DNA of 64,000 nt, taken from Tubiluchus corallicola (Eukaryota > Priapulida > Priapulimorpha > Priapulimorphida > Tubiluchidae). The notes below the pieces were generated by a model, which saw nothing but the letters and a program-made list of their open reading frames with translations, was not told the origin of the DNA and did not search any database. Position numbers and translations under genes: made by a program. The DNA lies in NCBI GenBank assembly GCA_030141605.1, contig JAQGDQ010000308.1, positions 1 through 64,000 of the forward strand. Reading direction: 5' to 3'. Below are positions 35,272-45,422 of this stretch, in pieces (within the stretch, counting starts at the first letter, position 1; each line of letters begins with the position of its first letter).

Positions 35272-35406
35272 CTGGACGGACTTTCGTGACTCATTTATTT
35301 TATTTCCTACTGTAATATCTCTCTGTATTTTGTCTGTATTTTGTGTCTGTCTGTGGGGCCGGATCCGTCGTTTGACGACGGCCTACCAATATATATATAT
35401 ATAACT
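35272..35406 (+). repeat. 3' tail of the RTE-like LINE
   Basis: A short 3'UTR with repeated TGTATTTTGTCTG, then a small hairpin (CCGTCGTTTGACGACGG), then an (AT)n run at 35,388-35,404. RTE-type LINEs end in short simple repeats instead of poly(A), which fits. Confidence 0.65.
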
Positions 35407-35476
35407 TGGTATTAATTGACCAACTTGCTGTGTGACTGTAGCCATAACTGTTCTTCATTTATTTGCACAATCATTG

Positions 35477-35746
35477 GAAGCTTAAATAAACTAAACTGAA
35501 ATGAAGCAAAATGGAATGAAATGAACCAAATGAAGTGAAGCTGAACTGAATAAAGCTAAGCAAGGTGAAATGAATGCAGCTCAAATGAAGTGAACAGAAG
35601 AAAATGGAGTTGAAAAGAATTCAAATGACTGGGACGAAATGAAGTGAATCAAACTAAACCAAAATGAGCTGAAATGAAATGCTTGTTATTGAAGTGAACT
35701 AAACTGAACTCAAGTTAAGTGAACTGAGCCAAACTGAACTGAACTG
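35477..35746. repeat. Degenerate pentanucleotide repeat (TGAAC/TGAAA family)
   Basis: About 270 bp of imperfect 5- to 10-bp units such as TGAAC, TGAAA and TGAAG. It becomes regular (ACTGAACTGA) at its right end, where it abuts the splice donor of the copied ABCB exon 1. Confidence 0.85.
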
Positions 35747-35748
35747 AC

Positions 35749-35891
35749 AATTTAGAATATGTGATAATTTCTTTAGTGGAACAGCCATAGCTTGTTTCCA
35801 GCAAAGACCCATCTTCCAGGCATTTCCTCGATTTTGACAGACCCAATAGACGATCAGTTTCTTTAGCGTCATCATAGTCACCTTCATCCAT
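35749..35891 (-). pseudogene. Second copy of ABCB exon 1
   Basis: 143 nt, the same length and phase as exon 1 at 14,412-14,270, with an open frame ([16 protein letters not shown] ...) and about 10 amino-acid changes. An extra in-frame ATG two codons upstream (35,897) comes from an ACG to ATG change. The donor is changed from GTAAGG to GTCAGT because the pentanucleotide repeat starts there. GTCAGT keeps the G at position 5 and could be weakly used. No exon 2 homologue follows: the next recognisable ABCB exon is the orphan NBD2 exon at 31,267. Confidence 0.75.
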
Positions 35892-36655
35892 TCTCATTTC
35901 TTGGCGCTAAACCTGTGCGTAGTTCACAAAAACTTATACGCGTTTACGTAAGATGATCACAGACTTGGATATACACACGCGGTATCACAATTATAACAGA
36001 GCACGTGAATCGTAGTAGTAGTAATTCATAAGCATTGATTATAACTTGGTCCACAGCACAAACGACTGCACAGCGGTAAGAAAAGTTACAGTCTGCGACA
36101 AATACACAGCAACAGACTCATTAGTTAAACAACATTCTACGCTACAGAGTTATGAAATCAAGTACGTAAAACTAGCCAAACTACTGTATGTACAGAATCC
36201 CGGAATTACTCATGTTTCTTCCTTGGGACTGAACAGGACTCCTAACTCCCTCACGCGTACAGATCGGCTCTGAAGCGGAAATCACGTAAGCTAGTCAATC
36301 ACTTGATAAAGCTGCTGTTACATATACTACAGATCTTCGTTTAATCAGGCCACTGTCAGAGTTATGACTCATTTTGATTATGGAGCTTTAGCTTAAAATT
36401 TGTTTTGCCACAAAATTATCACTAGCAAATTAGTCATAAGAATTATAGCTTTTTGGACTGGAGCTGATTCGTAAGCTCTTTAACTGTATCTCTGGAAGCT
36501 ACCTTGAACAGTATTGGGCCAGCCTCAGTGTGGATACGCTCGATTCTGTTCATTACCAGTGGCGAGCAAACAGACATCAATAAAAAAGTGTGTGTTTGCG
36601 AGATCAACTTGATTTCAAAATCACGCCATATGTCTTTTACATCATCTATGTACTT

Positions 36656-37580
36656 ACTGTTCACTGCCCCCTGGTTACATTTTTAGTTTCAGCAGCTCGT
36701 TAACGTACGTCTTAGTCATTCGCAATTTATCTGCGCTCCAATCATTTATTTTTTTTGCAGATACAAGCCCCATTTGTTGACACTCGCGCATGTGCACGCA
36801 CGCGCATGCACTCACACACACACAACTTCCTTTACATTCAGAAAGGTGTTCAGTAGTATACTCTACTACATGACATAGAGAACAATTCAGAGGCCTTTTA
36901 TATAGATTTTTAACATTTACTTTAAGATTTATCATGTTGAGCCTCATGGCCATAATAGCTTTCTTTTCATTAAATCTGAACTTTTCAACGTACATTTGTC
37001 TTTCATTTCTGTTTCATATTTTCTTCAAAAATTAGCTGATAATTACTTTTGCTATTGAACCAATCTGTCAAGTATTTGTATTCACGAGTTTGTTTAATTT
37101 GGCCATTTTACGCTCAGTGTTAGTTCTTAATGAAATATTCCTTTTTCTGTCACATTAGTTGCCACGTATTTTTTTTAAATAAAAGGTCATTATATTCTCC
37201 ATCTCTAGAATACTCTCTCTGCTGCCCTAATCACCGTTTTTGCACTTCCTATATAATATATATATGACAGTCTACACGTTATCCACGTATGAAGGGGTAC
37301 CAATCTCTAAAGCAAGGCCTAATATTGTCATTGGATGATACTGTATATCATAGTTATCCCTCACATAGCGTCGGTCTCATATTGGGGTGCCCTGCCTTAC
37401 GTTTTCAATTAATTTAATGCGTTTAGTAAATCCGACATATGTGTTAATTTTGGCCTTTGCTTCACAGTTGAGTTTATAAACTAATAAAGTATCACGAGAA
37501 TTAAATCCTGATTTCCATAATTGATAAATGCAATCCTGCGGCCATAGTTGGTCAAAGCACTTTTCAACATTGATCACCAA
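36656..37580 (-). pseudogene. Internally deleted LINE remnant (copy B)
   Basis: The paralogous copy of 23,141-24,068, with the same two pieces (reverse transcriptase segment 37,580-37,377; Cys motif CSLCHVVEYTTEHLSEC at about 36,890-36,840). The absence of the long (CA)n run gives a better-preserved C-terminal reading here. Confidence 0.6.
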
Positions 37581-37923
37581 ATAAGAGCTATAAATCCATA
37601 CTCATCATTTTATTATATTATTTTACTTGCTTGAGACGTTTTGTATAGAAAAGCAGTACATAACATTTAATGAACCAATGATGAGTGAATCCACACTATG
37701 AGTGGATAAGTACAAAATTAAAAATTGTATTTTATTGTATAACTAGTTTTACCTCAGTGAATTTACAGCAGGTTCGACAACTAATAAATATAAATTTTTG
37801 TAGACTCATTATTAAACTACTCGGGTGTTCAGCACAACTTACCCATATATCGTATACGAAAATTTACATATTGATTATTATGTATATAAATACAGTACTT
37901 TTTTAGATCTGGTCTGCACTTAC

Positions 37924-38033
37924 CCAACAGGATCACTTGCTGCGACACTTCCATTTTTTCCAACGTCTCCAATTTTCTCGTCATTTTCTGTTAGTTCAAT
38001 TTCATCACAGTGTTCTTCGCTTGCTAAAACCAT
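37924..38033 (-). CDS. Possible first coding exon of an ABCB-type or unknown gene
   Basis: The minus strand opens at ATG 38,033 and runs 36 codons plus two bases to a strong GTAAGTG donor. The peptide is short and acidic (EEHCDEIELTENDEKIGDVGKNG), like N-termini of ABCB transporters, and it ends in phase 2 like ABCB exon 1. It may be an alternative first exon of the damaged ABCB gene. Alternatively, TGGTTTTAG just inside the ATG could be an acceptor and the exon internal. No family match can be proved from 36 residues. Confidence 0.35.
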
Positions 38034-39085
38034 TATAAAGTTTAGTTTCCACGCCTCAAATCCTGAAAAAGAGGACTTATTTGTAACACTTAATTTCTCA
38101 AAAGAAAGAACTACTAGATCCGATTAGATTTGTGCCTGCTATATATGATTGTGCAATTACTGAACGACAGTGATATTATTGATCATGATCGTCATAATCA
38201 TCATCGTCATCAATCATAGAGTCACTATCCTAATGGATTCATAAAATTAATCTACCTGTTTTTTCTTATAATAACCGAATCAGTTTAAACTCGAGAATGT
38301 GGATCAAAAACTACCTGTGTCAAAAGATACATTTGTTTTACGTTCGTTTGCAGCTTACGTATTTTTAAAAAAATGACGTCAATTTTGACTTCAAGATTGG
38401 CAAATCAAAAATCTGACTTTGTCAATCCATGTGGAGTTTGTTCTAGCACATTCCTAAAAGTTTGATAACAATCCGTTACGAATTAAGGCACTGAATTAAT
38501 TCTAAGTACACTATGTTCTTGTAAAGTTTCATGATGAGAGCTGAAAATTATGTTTTTGCTGCCATCTTGAATTCAAGATGGCAAGTAAAAATCTCACTGT
38601 TAGTAGCTGTGGAACTTATTTTAGGCGTTTATGTAGCATCCGGAAGCGAATGCGTTTTCCACCTGCGGAACAGCCTACGGAATAGCTGGCGGAAAAAATC
38701 AATAGAAATAGCTGTAAAAAAGAATAACGCATTCGCATGCTGCAGAAACGCCACTTAAGGATTTATTCGAAAATAATATCGCTGCAATCTTGAATTCAAA
38801 ACAACAAATGGAAAATTCCACCCCAGCATTCGATGTGGAATTCCTTTTAGTTTAATTCCTATAGAGATCCAACGAACAGAACTAAATCAGCGACTTCTGA
38901 TGAGTGGATTGGGCTGAGAGGGTCATACTGGCATTGCAAAGTGAAATATGACACTAAAACTTTGCTGATCATAGGGAATACTGTTACAGTGGGCTGCCAC
39001 TTTCTAAACCAAACTTCTCCACAAGTTATTGCCTTTATTGGTCAGTGTTGACTGACCGAGGTGCTTAAAATTCTGAAAAGTAGGC
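38034..39085. other. Non-coding stretch with a perfect 22-bp palindrome
   Basis: No gene is supported. It contains a trinucleotide-like ATCGTCATC tract (38,178-38,215) and a palindrome at 38,561-38,582 (arms GCCATCTTGAA). A half copy (ATCTTGAATTCAA) recurs at about 38,788 and a related CTTCAAGATTGGC at 38,390, so the region may be an unclassified foldback element. Confidence 0.45.
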
Positions 39086-42000
39086 TACATAGACATAGAC
39101 ATAGACATTTTATTTATCTCCTCATTTACATCAGAATACAAATAGACTATTATTGCTATAGTTATTAATTAAACAGGATAAATTATGCATAAAGGAAAGA
39201 GTTAGGGGTGCAGGAGAAAGGGTAGCGAAAGACCAATTGGTCATCAAGTCAGCTACCTTCTCAGGTTAGTGTAAATTGTAAAAAATTTGTAGCGCTGCTA
39301 ATTAAACCGTGTAATATAATTATGAAATAAGTTAAGAAAATCAACTGTTAACATAAATTTATAGAGGAAGAAATTGAACTTGAAAGCGAAATAACTAAAA
39401 CGCAACAAGGAAGCATTAAGATAAAATGAAAAATGTGAAATGATGATCAAGCAAATATGTAAAGCATTTAACTAACCGATTAAAACATAAACAAAACCAA
39501 AAGAAAAAATAAAACATACATAATCAATCAGTGAAGGAAACAAAACATGCATGATAAAATCAAACTAAATATAATGAAACAAAAATATACAATAGTGTTT
39601 AATCAAATTATGTTAAGCATAATGCCAAAGACTATGGAACACAAGAACTAGTACAGAGAAATGGAGTAAACAAAATATGTAACGAAATATGAGTATGTGA
39701 CTAAATAGACAATATGGCTCAATAAAAAATATAATAAAACTTAATGATAACTGTGAAACAATGAGCAAAATAATTATAATAAAGTGAATATATGTGTAGT
39801 GAGAAAAGCATAATATGCAAGCAAAAACATAAGTGGAGCAGGCAAAATTATAAAAAATTATGTGTGAGAAAAAGTGTTGTAGGGGGAATACATTAAAACC
39901 AACAGAGATGATTTAATAGAAACAGATCTTAGCAGAAAAGACACACATGATAATTGGAAATAAGGATGGATTTACAGTTAATTATCAAATAGCTCAAGGT
40001 GACATTTTTTAGTTCATTAGGCAGACTGTTCCACAACAAAGCACCTTGATAAGTTAGAGATTTTTGCCCTTTGTTAGTATTAAATCTTTGTACATAGAAA
40101 GTTTGGTCAATGGCAAATTGTGTATGATACTCGTGCATCTGGGCTAATGATTTATAGTAATTCTGGAAGATTTCAGGAAGCATATTATGTTTAAATCTAT
40201 ATAAAAATTTGGCCAACTCTAATTTATATATGTCCTGAAGTTTTAAGATTTTATGCGGGTGGTATAAAGGTGTAACGTGGGCTCTTCTATTTGTATTTGT
40301 CCAAAGCTTTATAAATTTATTTTGATTAGTAATTAGGGGATACAACGTGGAATGGGGTGCTGGGCCATAGGTAAGTATGCTGTATTCTAAATACGGTGAA
40401 AATAGGGAAAAATATAGAAGTTTTCTCGAATCATAATTCAGGAATTGCCTAATTTTTGAAAAAATACCTATAATTTTAGTGGTTTTATTAACAATATGTT
40501 GTATATGTGCTTTCCATGAAACATTGTGATTTATTAATACACCTAGATATTTTATTTTATTCTGGGTTTACCAATCATGATATATTTAGTTTTGGAATAG
40601 TTTATATAAATCCGGTTGGCTCTCATCCATAGATCTATATTAGCTAATTCAACATTAAGAAATTCTTCTAGGTGATTTATGTTAGTATCAGAACTGAAAA
40701 AGTTAGTATCATCCGCAAAAAGTCTAGTATGTAATTGAGTATTTAAAGGGAGATCATTTACGTTGAATAATAAAAAAGGGGACCAAGAGTTGAGCCTTGG
40801 GGAACACTAACTATACATTTACCAGATCTGAGTTTTTATTCGTTGTACAGTATCAAAGGCCTTCGATAAATCTAAAAATATGGCACAGGTGTACTTATTA
40901 TGATCCATATTTAGTAACAGATTGTCCATAAGTTCAGCAATAGCTAAGGCTGTACAGTATCTTTTGCAAAACCCAAACTGAAATCTAGAGAGAATTTTGT
41001 TGTCGTTTATAAATTTTATTAGTCTCTCATAAAGCAATTTTTCAAAAATTTTGGAGATAGGTGAAAGTAAAGACATTGGCCTATAGTTAGTGGGGTTATC
41101 GGGGAGTCGCCTTTATAAATAGGAATAATTTTAGCTATCTTTAAACAGTTAGGGAACATACCTTCAGTAATGGCCTTGTTAAACAACTTAGTCAGGACAG
41201 GGGAAATAAGGAGACCAGTTGATATGTAAAATGATATAGGAATATTTTCATGACCAGAGGCTTTGTTCTGATTCAAATTATTAATTGCTGTATTTACTTC
41301 AGCTTCAATAATGGGCGTTAAGAAGAACGAATTTGGCAAAGGACATTCTAGAAAAGACTGAAATGACAGTTGTGTGGGCTGTATTTTAGATGCTATACCA
41401 CGACCAATGGAAGAAAAAAAAAGTGTTCATGATTTGACAGATATCAGTTATATCACATGAGAGAATGTCATCTTTATGTATCTTTTTTGGTGTTATGCGT
41501 TAGCAATTTAGCATTAAATAAACTATTTATGGCCGACCAAAGTTTCTTTGTGTTATTTTTACTATCTTGCAAGTTTTCTTGATAGTAGCTTTTTTGCTAA
41601 GTGTTTTATATGGTTGAGTTTGTTTGAGTAAACTTTGTATTTATTTCTATTATAAACATTGTTAGAGTTTTTAAATATATTAAACAGTTGGCTTCTAGTT
41701 TTAACAGATTTCAGTATGTCTGGTCTTATCCATGGCTTGTGAAAAGTTACCATTTCACGTCTTGATAAAGTTTTTAGAGGCACATGAGAATTGAGAACTA
41801 GTGTGAATGTTTGAAAAAATGATCAAAAGCCTCATTAGTAGATAATGAGTAATTGTAATTTTAGTTTTCTGTTTAGTCAGATTAGTATTTTTGACAATTG
41901 CAAAAATAGGTAAATGGTCAGCCAGTTCGTAAGTTATTATACCCGACACAATAGGGTTTATCAGATCATTAATATAGATTATGGTCTATTAGGGTACTAG

Positions 42001-42620
42001 AGTTTTTTGATATTCTTGTTGGTCTTGTAATTAGGGGAACAAATTGAGTAGAAAATAATACATTTAAGTAATTAGAAATATATGGTATGCTCTCGAACTA
42101 TAATAAATTTAAATTAATGTCACCACACATGTAAGCTATATAACCAGATTGTTGAATAGCAATTAATACACGGTCCATTTCCTCTATAAAATGCGTAACA
42201 GGTGTATTTGGATGTTTATATATAAGGCCAAATAATATACTCTTTGAATTATTAATGTTGATACGCAGATCCAGAGACCTTCTAAATAATTTTTGAGAGT
42301 TCTTTTAATACTTTGCCCTGCCTGTTTACTTTGCTTATTTCTTTTTCGGTCACTATTTTATATGAATTATTTATAGAGTAGTTTAAATTATCTCTAATAT
42401 AGAAACCGATGCCACCAGCATTGGATTTAGAATTAATACTAAAAAAACGTAGTGTTCAAGTTACACACAAATGATGAGTTATCTTTCAACCTAGTCTCAG
42501 AGATGGCAATGATTTCTGGCAGTTGAGGAAAAGTGCTGAGGACGTCAGTCATGTTACCAAAATATTACAGAATTTTGTTGGCTAACTTATCATTGATTAC
42601 ACATCAGTATATCCCTTTCA
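39086..42620 (-). mobile_element. CR1/jockey-like LINE, nearly full length but decayed
   Basis: Minus-strand order: endonuclease (42,600-41,950: IAISETRLKDNSS, GGIGFYIRDNLNYSI, YKHPNTPVTHF, GDINLNLL), then RT fingers (41,339-41,019: NNLNQNKASGHENIP), palm (41,076-40,819: SRFQFGF, IFLDLSKAFDTV), the ADDTNFF box (about 40,690) and the C-terminal region to about 39,930. The 3' end is AGGAGATAAATAAAATGTC followed by three TATGTC-type units (39,086-39,107). Stops and frameshifts break it throughout. A fragment of the same family is at 24,290-24,765. Confidence 0.85.
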
Positions 42621-43198
42621 GAATTCACTCTCACAGCTTTAGTATTTTCAGCTTTTATTATATGGCTACGCAGTTAGCTAAACAGACATGAAGCTTGAAA
42701 GGAACCAGTTAAGGATGATATTGCCATAGTAACAACAATCACGTGAATAAAATTAATAATTTGTCACTGTTTCAAGTGTTTGTTATACACCTAAGTTACC
42801 GTACCTTACCATCCAAATAACTATAATTACTGAGTATAAAGTATAATTTTGAATAGCCTAAATTAACGGTAATTTCTACATTACATGTACAAGTAAGTTA
42901 TAAGATTTTCACATAATCGCAGTGCACATGGTAACGATTCAAACAGGTTAATTTTGTTTTATTTTCTTGGTAGTCATTTTTCTAGTTTGTTACCAACAAA
43001 AGCCAGTTGCCACGCTACTCTTCTGCATAGCAGACGCTTTCTCGAGCTTCCGGCCGTCTGATAAATTAAAGCGCCTTCCGACTCTGTTGTCACCATGTCA
43101 CATGATAGAACAGCTGCTCCATCTGTTGCTCAGACAAGCAAGTCGCCGAGTAACTCGCAAACGTGTTCAGATTAGAAAGCAAAACTTGTTGTGAGTTA

Positions 43199-43261
43199 CT
43201 CTCCGACAGTAAGCGCAAGCTGACACTCACACTAGACAGACTCGCAGCAACTGTCGGAGAG
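43199..43261. repeat. Inverted repeat (hairpin), 12-bp arms
   Basis: CTCTCCGACAGT at 43,199-43,210 and its exact reverse complement at 43,250-43,261, with a 39-base loop. Function unknown. Confidence 0.8.
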
Positions 43262-44860
43262 CATGCAATTTCTTGCTGACAGTAACCTGCAAAGCAGTTC
43301 ACAGTTTCACGCTTGCCAGAGAGACAGACAGGTAACAGTATAGCTTTGCGTACTATTAGCTATACTATGTCTTAGAGCGAAGATAATATTATTGTTTGGT
43401 TAAACACATAAAAGTTAACGAATCGCCCTTTTACTGAGCTTAATCAGCTTGCCCTACTCCAAAAATTAGAAAAGTAAGTGCATTTCAATTTTCAAAGCCA
43501 TGTTTGTTTCTCAAAAAATGATGGCGAAGTGTTTAATTGGTATACGAAGTTGAAACATACTGAAATAATTAAGTGGGTACAAGAGTTGGCTTATTAACAG
43601 ATAAGCTCAATATTCCCACCCCGTAACACAACCATTCTTAAGACAACATACAAGCTTCTAAATGGAAACTATTTCGTTTACATTTTTACTTATCTCTTGA
43701 AAATGACTGCCATTAGGCAGAAATATTGACGAAAATAATAATAAAGCATTACTATCTCCAGTCCTGTGCCCACTTGATGCTAAAGTGTTATGTCATTTAT
43801 GAACTTGTTCTTATCTCTCACTCCTTGCCTAAAATCACAATGAGTTCATGACTCGTTCCATTCTTCGATATTATAGTACATGGTTACTAGTTTGCAGTCA
43901 TACCAGTGCCCTTTCTGTGTTAAAGCGAGTTAAACTTGATACGATTAGATGCAAGGTGATTGACTTCAATTTCCAGATATTCTGGGGGAGGCCCTCAGAC
44001 ACCCTTCTTGATATAGCAGCTAGTTACACAGTCAGTATTGCTCTGAGTGCTAGTTCCCCAGTTTTTAGAAGCTGTGCTCCCATGATTATTATGGCAGAGA
44101 TAGGAAATAAAAAACTATGAAAGGTACAGGGAGGAAGAGGGCAATTTTTACTTATTACTGTGCATCATTCACTTGCTTATAATACATACACATTGTCAGC
44201 CATGATAAGAAATAATAAAAGTCTTACTGTAGTTCTTTATGTAAATGCTAAGCTGTACACATTTTTTTCATTTTAAATGTAAGTTATATTGGCATCAGTA
44301 CTTGTATAAAAGAACAAAATACAGAACTTTTCAAACATTTTAATGCTACACATCTCTGTAGAAAACTTTATCAAAATAAAGAACTATGGTTAAAGAAGAT
44401 GAGACAAAGAGACAAAGATGCATTTTCGTAACAACATGCATTCATGTCTTCCTTTTACAGACACAGTCATTATGATAATATCATCCTGTTCTCTTTAGAA
44501 AGTGCATGACAACATGTGTGACAGCCGTGAGTCAAGTTAGAAATAAGTGGGAAAACACAGTTACCTTCAAAAAACTAAATGATTATTTCTGTAACTTTGT
44601 CTTGTATTAACATGCATTAGGCTATCATATTTATTATTAACAATGATACGCTTGCAACAAAATTTGAAAAGCTATACAATTCTAGTCAGGTGAATTTCAA
44701 AAGTCCTGCCATCTTTGATTGAAAAGGTGGTACAAGAACAGTAATCTACTGCATTATAATATAATTTGTCAAAAAAAGGGGTTATACAATTCTGTCGTAG
44801 ACACCTAACTTAATTAGACCTCAAAAATTTATATATTAAAAATATAGCAATAATTGTACA

Positions 44861-44885
44861 CATATATATATATATATATATATAT
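44861..44885. repeat. (TA)n microsatellite
   Basis: Uninterrupted alternating TA, about 12 units, in intergenic DNA. Confidence 0.9.
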
Positions 44886-45422
44886 GTGTATATAGATATA
44901 CATTCTATATACCATTCTTATTATTTCTGTTATTGCAATTTTAAGCTGAAAATCTTCATTAAAGTATTGCACAAAAATGTTGACCAACATTAGACGTGCA
45001 ATGCCATCTAGCAGCACCTGCCCACTGCTTTACAATACAAAATAAGCTCTAGATTTGTTTAGCTAATAATCTGTTAATGACTTCCACGATTTTTTATATC
45101 ACCTTTGTATCAGTGTAAAACAGCTACAGAGAAGAAGACTTGCATATAAGCGATGTAGTATGTTAAGACTCAAAGGGCAAGTGAATATTTATCCTAATGA
45201 CTATTTGATTTACAACATGATTTTGCAAACGTCTTCATTTTGTGGTTTTCCACTAAAGTTCACATTGAATTGTAAATTATGAGCCTACTTGTAACACTTA
45301 ATAAATACTACTGCTGCATCCTTACTAAAACTATTTGTAGCTAGCACTTGAGGGTGCTATATATTATAATTATGCACAGGAAAAAAGCTCCTTGAGGAAG
45401 GTTTTAAGAAACCATGTTACGA

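Larger units (their letters stand above)
35749..37802 (-). repeat. Segmental duplication, copy B (no retrotransposon)
   Basis: The uninterrupted copy of the block described at 14,270-24,289. It keeps the empty target site TACTT at 36,651-36,655, where copy A carries the LTR element between two CACTT duplications. A short indel near 36,390 (the GCTTTA repeat is shorter here) and an insertion near 37,172 show independent decay. Confidence 0.85.
42621..45422. other. Intergenic stretch, no gene seen
   Basis: Between the LINE and the BCR-type gene. The only GC-richer part (42,990-43,330) holds a perfect 12-bp inverted repeat and may be a promoter or 5' exon region of a minus-strand gene, but nothing proves this. 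A TA microsatellite lies at 44,861-44,885. The part near 45,422 should be the 3'UTR of the BCR-type gene. Confidence 0.45.

Noticed and set aside
43848-44120. 90-codon plus-strand frame between the LINE and BCR
   Set aside because: No domain, start context or splice support; likely chance or very old repeat.
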